Assembly: GCA_009691845.1 (NCBI GenBank)
Contig: SIAJ01000003.1
Location: 62,001 to 126,000, forward strand
Reading direction: 5' to 3'
DNA from: Gemmataceae bacterium
Lineage (GTDB): Bacteria > Planctomycetota > Planctomycetia > Gemmatales > Gemmataceae
Length of the DNA: 64,000 nucleotides
Both the position numbers and the translations under genes were made by a program. The notes under the pieces were generated by a model. That model saw nothing but the letters and a program-made list of their open reading frames with translations, was not told the origin of the DNA and did no database searches. This document shows, in pieces, positions 34,116-43,004 of the stretch (position 1 is its first letter; the number at the start of each line of letters is the position of its first letter).

Positions 34116-35453
34116 TCATCGATCCACGCCGGCAATCAAGTACTGAGAAAAAGCTGCGACAGCAACGGCCGAGTGATCGACACGCAGGCTTCCGTCCGTG
34201 TGCGAAGGATGGAACGCCCCAACCAACGCCGGGCGAAAATGGGCCGCAAAATGCCCCGTATTTTCCTCGCCGTACTGTAGCGTCGTCAAGAACTGCAACG
34301 CCCGCGTGAGCGTGGCTCGATAGCGATCGTAACGTGCCGAATCCGGCTTCTCCATCGTCCGAATCATGCGGCAGGCATCGGCAATCGCCATCGCGTAGTA
34401 GGCCGTCTCGATCGTGGGAGCAGCCGACAAAATCTTGCCCCCAGCTACCTGCGGGAATCCGCCTCGCCAGGTCGCTCGCTGGCGATCGGGACTCTCGAAT
34501 TGCAACTTGACTAGCCAGTCGCACATTTCAAAGACGAATTCGGCAGCAGCAGGCTCGCGAGTTTGTAGATGCATCTCAACAAATGCCGGGCACATCCAAC
34601 TAATCATCATCGGATTCGGCAACGTCGAAAACTGCTGCCGGTAGTGCTTCAAGGACTTCGCAAGTGCCTGTTTCTTCCATTCGGCCGGCGACTCGCGATT
34701 GCTCATCGCGATTGCTGTGAGAGCAGGCCCGGCATACAGACCCACTCCATCGGCTTCAGGCGCCTCGCCTTCTTCAGCGAACGAAATCGAACCGTCCGCT
34801 TGCACTCGAGAACGCAAGAACTGACAAAGTTCTTCGCCGCACTGACGCAACTCTGGGGCGGCTTCGGGAAGCTCAAAGATCGCGAGCGCAAGATAAGCCG
34901 CACCACCCACTCGATTGCAAACGACCGAAGCCAACGCCAACTTTCGAATGCCGGCCGAATCCTTGGGAGCCTCCGCAAGCAGCGACAGAATGGTCTGCGA
35001 TGCGCGAACAGTATACTTTTCCTCTCCCGTCAACCGAGCCGAGCGTGCGAGCGCAAAGGCCCCTAACGCCTGACGCATGAAATGATCATCTTCGGTGGCT
35101 TTGCCGAGAGCCGGACTCAAGCCGGGAATGAATCGCCCATTCGCCTGGTGAATCCCGTCGCGGCCCAGCCATTCCATGCCACTCTTGGTCGCAAAGACGA
35201 GTTCACGAGTCAAATCGGGAAGTTGATCGTATTTACGAAAACGATCGAATAGAGCGGCCTTGGTGGCCACAGTCTCGGCAGGAGAGACCACACTAGAAGC
35301 AGGAATCACGCCCTTTGAAGGAGGGCCGGCTGGCGGCATTAAAAGAGAGGGCGGAAGCGTTTTTGGCTCTTGGGCGTGGGAGAACGCGGCAAGCACTGCC
35401 CCTGCGCCGGCCAGCACGATCAAACGTCGAAACGCGAGCGGATGGATTCGCAT
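34116..35453 (-). CDS. Secreted alpha/alpha-toroid-like protein, function unknown
   Basis: 445 residues with a signal peptide (FRRLIVLAGAGAVLAAFSHAQ) and Pro-rich linker. The rest is almost all helix with recurring Ala/Leu-rich hairpins and aromatic turns (GMEWLGRDGIHQANGRF, SVVCNRVGGAAYLALAIFEL, WRGGFPQVAGGK, ETAYYAMAIADACRMI), resembling six-hairpin glycosidase or polysaccharide-lyase-type barrels. No catalytic motif is obvious. It lies between fabH and rplU on the same strand. Confidence 0.5.
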   Translation of the reverse strand: MRIHPLAFRRLIVLAGAGAVLAAFSHAQEPKTLPPSLLMPPAGPPSKGVIPASSVVSPAETVATKAALFDRFRKYDQLPDLTRELVFATKSGMEWLGRDGIHQANGRFIPGLSPALGKATEDDHFMRQALGAFALARSARLTGEEKYTVRASQTILSLLAEAPKDSAGIRKLALASVVCNRVGGAAYLALAIFELPEAAPELRQCGEELCQFLRSRVQADGSISFAEEGEAPEADGVGLYAGPALTAIAMSNRESPAEWKKQALAKSLKHYRQQFSTLPNPMMISWMCPAFVEMHLQTREPAAAEFVFEMCDWLVKLQFESPDRQRATWRGGFPQVAGGKILSAAPTIETAYYAMAIADACRMIRTMEKPDSARYDRYRATLTRALQFLTTLQYGEENTGHFAAHFRPALVGAFHPSHTDGSLRVDHSAVAVAAFSQYLIAGVDR

Positions 35454-35492
35454 GATCGAGCCTCCTTGCTCAACACGCTAATTGAAATCGAA

Positions 35493-35518
35493 GTCGGCAC
35501 ACGGAGTGCGCCAGCTAC
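35493..35518. repeat. Half copy of palindromic repeat, family A
   Basis: GTCGGCACACGGAGTGCGCC followed by AGCTAC. Only one unit with a decayed second arm, just downstream of rplU. Confidence 0.7.
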
Positions 35519-35521
35519 TAA

Positions 35522-35839
35522 CTATTCGCCGGCCTTGAGAATGCCCTTGATGCGCACCTCGATATACGGCTGGCGGTGCCCTTTCAGGCGGCGATAGTTC
35601 TTGCGGCGACGGAAGTACTGGATGACGGTCTTAGTCGTCGGATGACCGCTGACTTCCGCGATCACACGGGCACCGGCCACTACTGGCTGGCCAATCAGGA
35701 TCTCGGCCCCGTTCGAGTACAACAGGACTTTATTCAACTCCAAGGAAGAGCCGACGGCAACCTCCCGATGGTCGAGTTGAAGGGTGTCGCCAACGCTGAC
35801 TCGGTACTGTCGAGAGCCGTCCTCAAATATCGCGTACAT
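35522..35839 (-). CDS. rplU: 50S ribosomal protein L21
   Basis: 105 residues, normal length. MYAIFEDGSRQYRVSVGDTL, then LDHREVAVGSSLELNKVLLY, IGQPVVAGARVIAEVSGH and KTVIQYFRRRKNYRRLKGHR are the standard L21 blocks; it binds 23S rRNA. In most bacteria rpmA (L27) and obg follow directly; here the next same-strand gene downstream is a toroid protein, so rplU stands apart. Confidence 0.96.
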   Translation of the reverse strand: MYAIFEDGSRQYRVSVGDTLQLDHREVAVGSSLELNKVLLYSNGAEILIGQPVVAGARVIAEVSGHPTTKTVIQYFRRRKNYRRLKGHRQPYIEVRIKGILKAGE

Positions 35840-36096
35840 GGATTACCTTGCTCGGGATGCACTTTCTACAAGTGGTCTACATTATCAATCTTTCACATTC
35901 GTGGCTAGGCGGACTTTAGGTCAACTGCGGAAAAACACCCAGGAAGACCCGACCGGCACCCACTTACCGAATGCCCCGATAGCACTCCTTACAATTCCAT
36001 CGGCATCGCGATTGCTTTCTTTTCCTCGGGCGCAAACGCAGTTGAATTTGGCGTACGGTCATTAGCAACCAGCAATCTCAAGCAAAGGAATGAAAA

Positions 36097-36228
36097 ATGC
36101 TCGATCAATTCATTACCTCCCTCTCGTTTGTTGGCCTGGGCCTTGGCGTCGTGGCCTTGGTGTGCGTCGTGGAGATGCTCCTAAGCAGCATTACGAACCG
36201 CTTCGGAACGCCGCAACTTCAACGATAA
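36097..36228 (+). CDS. 43-residue single-span membrane peptide
   Basis: MLDQFITSLSFVGLGLGVVA leads into LVCVVEMLLSSITNRF, that is one hydrophobic span of about 22 residues (8-30) with a charged tail ending LQR. AAGGAA at 36085-36090 is 6 bases before the ATG. Size, ribosome site and composition fit a real small membrane protein. Nothing indicates function. It is the only gene-like unit between rplU and 36983. Confidence 0.5.
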   Translation: MLDQFITSLSFVGLGLGVVALVCVVEMLLSSITNRFGTPQLQR

Positions 36229-36982
36229 CCGAGTTGCGGCCTGGGAACAATTAACTCAGGGCGATAATTCCTGCCTGTCGCCCTGCCGCTGCTCGAGCCA
36301 CTTCAGAGCACCGGCCGCGTCGTGAAGTTTCCAATTCTGGACTTGGGCCATGTAAGGCCGCATTCTTTTTCCCTCGCTTTTCAATGAAGATCCCAAAAGA
36401 AGCCTCGTCTCTCCAACATCCAAGAAACCGGAAACCCAAAGAAAGTGGCGACAAACCACCGCACTCCAAATCGAGAAAGGCGATGCTGCCGGAGCACGGC
36501 GTTTAACCAGGCAAGCTGACAAGGCTCCGCTACGTGGTTGATCCGGTGCCTGAGCCGTGATACGATGCCGCACATCGGGAGAACTTCGCCGCGGCGCAGC
36601 AGAACACTGCGTTAGCCCAGATGTTACGTGCGACCATCCAGAATTGACGCCAGATAGAGGCCGTCGAATGATGGCCACGCTTCGCAATTCACGCCGGAGA
36701 GTATGTGGTCAGAGACTACATCGAGCGACTCTTCAAGCGTCCAAACCTATGGGCCCCTCCAAAGACAATGGAAAATAATCGAGTGTCCTAAGACGTGCCC
36801 CTGAAGCTGACCGATCCGTTATGCGAGTCCGCAGAGTTCGAGGCCCCACAGCAGCCGTAAGGGAGAACCGCAAGTCGACGGGTGAAGTTTTTTTATTGTA
36901 ACCCCGCCAAGTTATGGTCTAATATCAAACGCGCCGGTTCCCTCCAGCCTTTCCCCCATACCACGCGTCGAGGTGGCTTGCC
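36229..36982. other. Intergenic region, no gene recognised
   Basis: About 750 bases. Minus-strand frames (36251-36687) read without family resemblance and change frame, and I cannot support any of them. A run of T (36890-36896) and a GAGGTGG ribosome site for the next gene lie at the right end. It could hold decayed sequence. Confidence 0.45.
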
Positions 36983-37987
36983 ATGTTCCCGATGGTCTTC
37001 ATAATCGCCGTGCTTGGCCCGGGCGATTCTCCCTCGACCGTGGCACCGGTTGGCGTTCCGCAGGTTCGTCAGTCCGTCGAGAAAAGTCTGGTGTTCCTGG
37101 AAAAAGAGGGGCTTGAGTGGGAGACGACCAAGTGCGTGAGTTGTCACCACGGCCCCTGGATGATGTGGAGCGGGTACGAGGCGAAGAAGCGTGGCTTCGG
37201 CGTCAACGAAAAGTCGCTGGAATTGGTACGGGCCGGCGCACTGAAGGCCTACAACACTCACCCCAAATTGAAACCGACCAATCGGGATGTGCTTACCGAT
37301 CTGAGCATCAATGTCATTTATCTCACCTTCGCCATGGGTGCCGCGGGCGAGCCCGATGCCGAGACGGCCAAACTCTTTGACAAGGCCGCAGCCCACCTGC
37401 TGGAGCAGCAGAAGGACGATGGCTCGTGGAAGGTGTTCATCAAGAAAACCAACGCGCAAGGCGTCTCCACCACGTTTCTAATGGCACCGCTCATCGACAG
37501 CGACGATGTGACCACCATGTGGGCCCTCTTGGCCCTGAACTATCGCAAGCCGGCCGGCATTCCCAAGGAAGCTCTCGACACGAGCAAAGCGAAGGGCCTA
37601 AAGTTTCTGAGCGACACTCCGTCCGCCGAGACGCTGCAATCGCTGATGCTGCGCATCATGCTCAACAAACTTTTGGGCAAAACGGACGAGGTGCAAGCAC
37701 TCGTCAAGCAACTGCTGGCCGCGCAGAACGACGATGGCGGCTGGAGCCAGGCCAAGAAACTCAAGAGCGATGCACTCGGCACCGGCCAAGCCTTGATGGC
37801 GCTGAACACGGGCGGCAAAACCGCCAAAGACCCAGCCATCGCGAAAGCCTGGGGCTATTTGATCAAGAGCCAGAAGCCGGATGGATCCTGGTTCGTCGTG
37901 TCACGAGCATATGAGCCCCCCGCATTCAGTAGCTACATGGGCACGGCCTGGGCCACGCTCGCCCTGGTGCGAACGCTGCCGAAGTAG
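36983..37987 (+). CDS. Fusion of CxxCH motif and squalene-cyclase-like repeat toroid
   Basis: 334 residues, GAGGTGG upstream of the ATG. A short hydrophobic N-terminus is followed at residues about 50-54 by TKCVSCHHGPWMMW, a haem c attachment motif. The remaining protein has toroid repeats: QQKDDGSWKVF, AQNDDGGWSQAKKLKSDALGTGQAL, SQKPDGSWFVVSRAYEPPAFSSYMGTAWATLAL. A haem site leading into a cyclase-like barrel is unusual; it may be an exported electron-transfer or binding protein. Alternatively the Cys pair could bind another metal. Confidence 0.7.
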   Translation: MFPMVFIIAVLGPGDSPSTVAPVGVPQVRQSVEKSLVFLEKEGLEWETTKCVSCHHGPWMMWSGYEAKKRGFGVNEKSLELVRAGALKAYNTHPKLKPTNRDVLTDLSINVIYLTFAMGAAGEPDAETAKLFDKAAAHLLEQQKDDGSWKVFIKKTNAQGVSTTFLMAPLIDSDDVTTMWALLALNYRKPAGIPKEALDTSKAKGLKFLSDTPSAETLQSLMLRIMLNKLLGKTDEVQALVKQLLAAQNDDGGWSQAKKLKSDALGTGQALMALNTGGKTAKDPAIAKAWGYLIKSQKPDGSWFVVSRAYEPPAFSSYMGTAWATLALVRTLPK

Positions 37988-38040
37988 AGGCCACTCTGCC
38001 GAGCATTCTGTCTCACTTGCTGCTCGGGGACGCGATTGAT

Positions 38041-39390
38041 TCACCGCACATAGATCGGATTCGCAAAAATCCACGGCCGCGGTTCGCCATCGAGCTTTTG
38101 CCAGGCTTCGAGACGATAAACGCCGGGCTCTTTCAAGGCGAACTCGAAATCAGTCTTGCCTTCGGACCTGGCGATTTCCTTTCCGTCGCGGATCAGACGC
38201 ACGAAAGCAGGCAGTGGCAACTTGGCGGTCAGCTTCAAGCCGTCGGCGTGCTTCACTTCGTCCCCCATGGTTGCAACGAACTTGCCGTTGGCGTCGCTGG
38301 CCTCGAAACGGAAGCCGGTCGCATCGCCCATCCACTCATGGGCCACGTACACGTGGCCAGCCTTGAGTGCCGCTCGAATGCTCGGTTCGTCCAATTTCGG
38401 CGCGAGCACATGTGTGCTGGAGTTGCGGAACGAACGATAGTACGGATCGAAATCCAACTTCGCGAGAATGTCGCCTGCCTTGTGCCCCTTGGTCATTTCG
38501 TTGATGCCGGGGCGTGACAAGGCCGAGAATTTTCGCATCTTGTCGTCCGCGTCCACATTCGTGCCCAGCAGGACGGTGTCTGCGTCCACCATCTTGATGA
38601 GGAAAATCTGGTTGTGATGGCAATCGTTCGCGGCCACGCCGGTCAGCCGCTTTCGCTTGGTTCCTTCGTCCCATTTGTCGAGATAGACGTTCGGGTAGTC
38701 GCACTGGAAAGCGAGGATCTCGTCCGGGTAAAGCCGCACGGCCTTTTCCAGGTCGGCCAGTTGCTTGGGATCGGTGAGCTTCGCCGCGAGGGCCACGAGC
38801 GAAAACTTGTCCCGCTTGGCGTCCCAGTGGCGATTGTAAATCTCGAGGCCGGTTAGGCCGTCTACCGAGTAATCCTTCCGCTCCTCGATGTGCGAGAGGA
38901 AAATCATCCCTTCGTCGGCCGTGACCGTGTTGACAAAGTCCGCCCCCTTTAGTTCCATGCGATTCAGGATCGACTTCATCGGATAGACGAGAAAGCCATG
39001 AACCTCCGAGCCGGGTATAAAGAGCACGCCTTCCTTCAGGCCACGCCAGCGGCCATCAATAAAATCGGTCGGCGGGCGAAAATGGTCCGTGAGAAGAATG
39101 GCATGAACACTCGCCTGCTTCGCGTCGGCCAACATCTCGGGCAGTGTACCGCCGGTGTGAGCCGAGTCCTCGGCATGAGCGTGGAGAATGCAGCGATAGT
39201 CGTTGAGTCCAACACGTGCCAGGATCTCGACTCGCTGGAGTTTTAGTTTTTCGACGTCTGCGTGTACGGATGCCAGACGATCCAGCGACAGGCGTTCGAT
39301 GTTGGAATTCTTGCGTGGCAACGGCTCGGCAGCCGACGCGATCAGTGAGCCAGCCAATGCAAAGACGAAGGAGCAGGCAATCTGTTTCAT
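38041..39390 (-). CDS. Secreted PHP-domain metal-dependent hydrolase
   Basis: 449 residues from ATG 39390 (GGGG 6 bases upstream), signal peptide IACSFVFALAGSLIASAAEP. Metal-binding residues of a PHP phosphoesterase are visible: H-x-H in RCILHAHAEDSAHTGG, Asp-His in ILLTDHF, Glu in PGSEVHG, His in FLSHIEE and DCHHN. The last 80 residues form a beta-sandwich (LKLTAKLPLPAFVRLIRDGK). The usual substrates are phosphate esters; the export signal suggests an extracellular target. It is convergent with the CxxCH/toroid gene. Confidence 0.85.
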   Translation of the reverse strand: MKQIACSFVFALAGSLIASAAEPLPRKNSNIERLSLDRLASVHADVEKLKLQRVEILARVGLNDYRCILHAHAEDSAHTGGTLPEMLADAKQASVHAILLTDHFRPPTDFIDGRWRGLKEGVLFIPGSEVHGFLVYPMKSILNRMELKGADFVNTVTADEGMIFLSHIEERKDYSVDGLTGLEIYNRHWDAKRDKFSLVALAAKLTDPKQLADLEKAVRLYPDEILAFQCDYPNVYLDKWDEGTKRKRLTGVAANDCHHNQIFLIKMVDADTVLLGTNVDADDKMRKFSALSRPGINEMTKGHKAGDILAKLDFDPYYRSFRNSSTHVLAPKLDEPSIRAALKAGHVYVAHEWMGDATGFRFEASDANGKFVATMGDEVKHADGLKLTAKLPLPAFVRLIRDGKEIARSEGKTDFEFALKEPGVYRLEAWQKLDGEPRPWIFANPIYVR

Positions 39391-39566
39391 AATGAACCCC
39401 ATTCGGACCGACTCTGGTATGGTATGCCCCCATACAGTACTCGTTCGGTGACGCGCCAGGTGTTCGTGCCGCAATTCTGGGCTCGGTCAAGATGCGGTAC
39501 TATACTGCCTGCACTGCTTGGCTCGATTGTCTATGACTGGCCATTTCTTGTAAACCGGAGCACACG

Positions 39567-40178
39567 ATGAACGCGTTCACCCGTTGCGTCCTACCAACGG
39601 TCGCCTTGTTAGCCCTGTCGACCTCCGAGGCGCGAGCAGTGATCAAGGTGGCCTCCCCGTTACGGCTCTTCGTACGCGATGCGACTCAGATCGTTCGGGT
39701 TCGGGTCACCAAGTTTGACTCCGAAAACAATCGGCTCGCGTTCGACGTGGAGCAGGACATCGCAGGCAAATTAGAGACGCGCAGCATGATCGTCGTCTGG
39801 AAATTCGATCCCGGGTCGAAGTGGGAAGGGATCCGCACCCTGCCCCGGCTTCTCAAAAGCTTCGGTCCCGACCAGCAGGCCATCTTGTTCATCAACGACA
39901 CCAGCGGCTTCTGGCACAACAAGGGTAACGAGAGGAAGAGCCCAATCGCCTTCGGATATATCAACGGCTCCTGGTTTTGCTTTGAGAGTACCAAGTTGGA
40001 CAACGGCAAACTCTTGTGGAAGCTGGCACAGGGCGAGCCGTACCTACGCACAACTTTCAAAAGGACCACGACCGAATTGAACAAAATGTTGGTCGATCAC
40101 CTGGCCGGCAAGGGCAAGCTGCCCGATCCAGTCAAGGAAGAGCCGGGCTTCGGGCCTGAATATCAGCCGAAAAAATGA
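39567..40178 (+). CDS. Secreted protein, function unknown
   Basis: 203 residues with a signal peptide (VLPTVALLALSTSEARA). The body (RDATQIVRVRVTKFDSENNR, FDVEQDIAGKLETRSMIVVW, SFGPDQQAILFIND, YINGSWFCFE) is a beta-rich domain like those in planctomycete proteins that describe protein-release costs, without a named family. C-terminal tail GFGPEYQPKK. It is divergent from the PHP gene and convergent with the phosphoesterase. Confidence 0.6.
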   Translation: MNAFTRCVLPTVALLALSTSEARAVIKVASPLRLFVRDATQIVRVRVTKFDSENNRLAFDVEQDIAGKLETRSMIVVWKFDPGSKWEGIRTLPRLLKSFGPDQQAILFINDTSGFWHNKGNERKSPIAFGYINGSWFCFESTKLDNGKLLWKLAQGEPYLRTTFKRTTTELNKMLVDHLAGKGKLPDPVKEEPGFGPEYQPKK

Positions 40179-40264
40179 AACGCGGCTTGTCTTGAGGCAC
40201 GTACGCCAAATCTGTTGAAGCGGTGTTTCGTAGCCTCTCACGCGGGCGCGGAAGCGGCCAGGTT

Positions 40265-42874
40265 TCAATCCCCCGGATAAGGCCGGTTCCCGCGCATGGC
40301 GAACCACAGAATGCGGTTCAAGGTATCTTCGTCGGCCTCGTCTTCCTTCTCGAAGTTCAACCCCAGAGATTTCAGTGCAAACTCCTTTTCCTTGCCTTTG
40401 AGTTTCTCGACCGGATTGTTCATCTCGTCGAGCATGATGCGGTTCTTCACCGCCACATAGCCCGTCAGGTCGGGCTTGTCGTTGAAACAGTTCCGCATCG
40501 GCGTGGCCGTCAGGTCGAGTTGCGTCATCGGCGGCAGTCCCAACATCAGCTCGATTGTCTTGACCATTCCGGTCTGGTTGTAGCACGTGGAATCGACGGC
40601 ATTGCGCTTCGTGTAAGGCGAGACAACGAGCCCGACGGTGCGATGGCCGTCCACATGATCGAAGCCGTTTTGCGGATCGTCTTCCGTGACGACGATGCAG
40701 GCCTTAGGCCAGAACTTGCTCTTGGAGATCGCCTCGACGACCATGCCCAGGGCGAGATCGTTGTCGGCCACCATCGCTCGGGGCGTAGGCGAACCGGGCC
40801 GCGTACCGTTCGTGTGATCGGCCGGCAGGAACAGGTACACCAGGTTCGGAAAATTCCCTTTGGCCTCATAGTTTTTGAGTTCGTCGATAAAGAGTTTCGC
40901 CCGGTATACGTCCGGGGTCGTCAGCGGGAAGCCGGGAAAATTCGGATGCGAGTAGTTGTCGAGTGAACGCAGGTTCGGCGTCGCCGTCACTTTCACCCTG
41001 TTCGTGCCGTTGGTGTAGTCGGCATACAGGTCGGCCCATTTCGCGTTCTTCGGTTCGTAATCGCTCTTCACAAACTCGCCGTAATTGCGGAAGGACTTTT
41101 TTCGTGCGAGGGCGTTGTCCCACAAAAAGCCCGTGGTCGGGAACGCGAGCGGGTCGCTGCCTTCGTAGGGATAACTGCGCGTGAACTGACCAAACTGTTT
41201 TTCCAGGTAATCGGTCACATACGCGGCATTGGTCCACGAATGGCCGTCGGCCGAGAGCACACCGGAGCAGTAGAAGTTGTCAAGCAGCACGAATTCGCGG
41301 GCCAGTTTGTGATGGTTTGGCGTCACTTCTTCGCCGAAGATGCACAAGGCGGGGTCGCCGTTGCCTTCTTTGACGTCGCCGAACACCTGATCGTAGGTGC
41401 GGTTTTCCTTGATGACGTAGATCACATGCTCGAAAACGGACGGCTCGCCGTGTCGATCCGGCACGGGTACCGGCTTGGCATCGGCTCGCGGTTTATCCAG
41501 GCCAGCAATCGCGTAGCTGAGACGGTTGTTCGTATTGACACGCTCGGTGAGTTTCTTGAGTGTCTCAGCGTCGGGCACATCAATCAGCGATACAGAGCCG
41601 AGATGATCGTGCGAGTTCCGTCCAATCTTCTGAGGTGCAGCCGGGTCGTCTTCCTTGCCGTCGGGCTTCTTGGCCTTCGGATCGACTTTTCGGGATTGAA
41701 GCGAGCCGTGTCCTTTCACGTTGGCAACGTACATCTGCTTGCCGTCTGCCGAGAACCGCAGGACTCCGGGATACCAGCCGGTCGGAATGAGGCCGACCAC
41801 CGAACTCTTGACGGCAGCACCTTCGCCAGCCTCCGCGGCCGCCGGCCCGCCGAGTCGAACCACCACGACACAATTGCCCGTGCCATTCGCAACGTACAAA
41901 GAACGGCCGCCCGGACCCATAGCCACGGCGTTCGACCCACTGCCGAACGGGAGTTTCGCATCCGGCTTGCAGTCGATCGTTTCCACGACTTCGTCTTTCG
42001 CCGTATCGATGACGCTGACCGTATCGCTGTTGGAGTTGGCCACGAAGAGGAACTTGCCCATCGGGCTCGCAACCATGCCGCTCGGATGTCCTCCGACCGG
42101 AATGCTCTTGATCGGTTTCCAGCCCGCCGCGGTCTGCTCGATGACCGTGACGCTGCCGTGATTGGCCACGTTCGTCTTCGGGTCGATGCGGACGGGCGTA
42201 CCGGAAGACTTGAGCGGCGACTCGCCCTTCGGTATGTCGCCGCCCCAGTTCGACACGTAGAGCTTGGTCCCGATCACGACCGGCATGTACGGAGCGACGC
42301 CAACGGGAACACGTTCGGCCACCTCGCCGGTCTTGAGGCTTATGAATTGCACTTCGTTGCCTCGCGACGAACAGACCAAGAGAACCCCGTTGTATAGAGC
42401 CATGCCGGTCGGATACGCCGCCCCACCTGCGGCCGGCGCTTTGAGCATGACATGGCCGTCCCAGGCAAAAAGTCCCTTGTCGTTGCGCTTCGCGATGCGC
42501 ACCGCGTTCTGCGAATCTGAGGCAAGGATTCGGTTGCCGTCGGCGATCAGCCCCACGGCACTAAACGCACCGCCCAATCCCTTTTCTGCGGCCGGCAGCG
42601 TGAGTGTTTGCTTGATGCCCCCGGTCGCCACGTCGATGAAGACGAGGTTTTTCATGTTCTTGGCGACCAGCGTGCGGCCCGCGTCGATCAGCAGCAGATC
42701 GACAGGCCGGCCGGGGAACGTGACCTGCTTACCGGCTGGCTGCAAGATTTGATTGGTTGGCACGACGATGCGGCCATCGGGTTGCAGGCCGACCTTGAGT
42801 TGATCACGCTCGTCTGCAGAAGCGACGAGGGAGAATGGGAAAAGTATTAGAAGGAGAATGAGACGGTTCGCCAT
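40265..42874 (-). CDS. YncE-type beta-propeller fused to alkaline-phosphatase-superfamily phosphoesterase
   Basis: 869 residues with a signal peptide (LILLLILFPFSLVASA). Residues about 50-410 form a seven-blade propeller with YncE-like repeats (VVIGTKLYVSNWGGDIP, FLFVANSNSDTVSVIDTAKDEVVETI, GGRSLYVANGTGNCVVVV, QMYVANVKG). Residues about 480-869 are a phosphoesterase (VIYVIKENRTYDQVFGDVK, LDNFYCSGVLSADGHSWTNA, KACIVVTEDDPQNGFDHVDGHRT). It resembles acid phosphatases/phospholipase C-like enzymes and is probably periplasmic. Flanked downstream by an IR repeat at 42914. Confidence 0.85.
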   Translation of the reverse strand: MANRLILLLILFPFSLVASADERDQLKVGLQPDGRIVVPTNQILQPAGKQVTFPGRPVDLLLIDAGRTLVAKNMKNLVFIDVATGGIKQTLTLPAAEKGLGGAFSAVGLIADGNRILASDSQNAVRIAKRNDKGLFAWDGHVMLKAPAAGGAAYPTGMALYNGVLLVCSSRGNEVQFISLKTGEVAERVPVGVAPYMPVVIGTKLYVSNWGGDIPKGESPLKSSGTPVRIDPKTNVANHGSVTVIEQTAAGWKPIKSIPVGGHPSGMVASPMGKFLFVANSNSDTVSVIDTAKDEVVETIDCKPDAKLPFGSGSNAVAMGPGGRSLYVANGTGNCVVVVRLGGPAAAEAGEGAAVKSSVVGLIPTGWYPGVLRFSADGKQMYVANVKGHGSLQSRKVDPKAKKPDGKEDDPAAPQKIGRNSHDHLGSVSLIDVPDAETLKKLTERVNTNNRLSYAIAGLDKPRADAKPVPVPDRHGEPSVFEHVIYVIKENRTYDQVFGDVKEGNGDPALCIFGEEVTPNHHKLAREFVLLDNFYCSGVLSADGHSWTNAAYVTDYLEKQFGQFTRSYPYEGSDPLAFPTTGFLWDNALARKKSFRNYGEFVKSDYEPKNAKWADLYADYTNGTNRVKVTATPNLRSLDNYSHPNFPGFPLTTPDVYRAKLFIDELKNYEAKGNFPNLVYLFLPADHTNGTRPGSPTPRAMVADNDLALGMVVEAISKSKFWPKACIVVTEDDPQNGFDHVDGHRTVGLVVSPYTKRNAVDSTCYNQTGMVKTIELMLGLPPMTQLDLTATPMRNCFNDKPDLTGYVAVKNRIMLDEMNNPVEKLKGKEKEFALKSLGLNFEKEDEADEDTLNRILWFAMRGNRPYPGD

Positions 42875-42913
42875 GAGAATGGTACCCCGGAGAGAAAGGA
42901 AGGGGGTCGTGGT

Positions 42914-42996
42914 GAGCCCGAAGCGTTAGCGAGGACAAGTGCGGGCATAGCGCGTTGGCTTTGCCTGCTTTTCACCCTCGCTGACGCTTCGGGCTC
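42914..42996. repeat. 21-base inverted repeat, family B
   Basis: Arms 42914-42934 and 42976-42996 (GAGCCCGAAGCGTTAGCGAG and one more base) pair with a single T/C difference around a 41-base loop. It separates the phosphoesterase gene start from the 3' end of the VWA gene. Confidence 0.9.
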
Positions 42997-43004
42997 CGCT
43001 AGCG

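Noticed and set aside
33940-34524. N-terminal extension of FabH
   Set aside because: The frame is open, but it crosses into the antisense of the neighbouring gene and the FabH domain begins exactly at ATG 33939.
36251-36687. Minus-strand open frames in the gap after the small membrane peptide
   Set aside because: No ribosome site, no family resemblance and frame changes; I list the region as intergenic.
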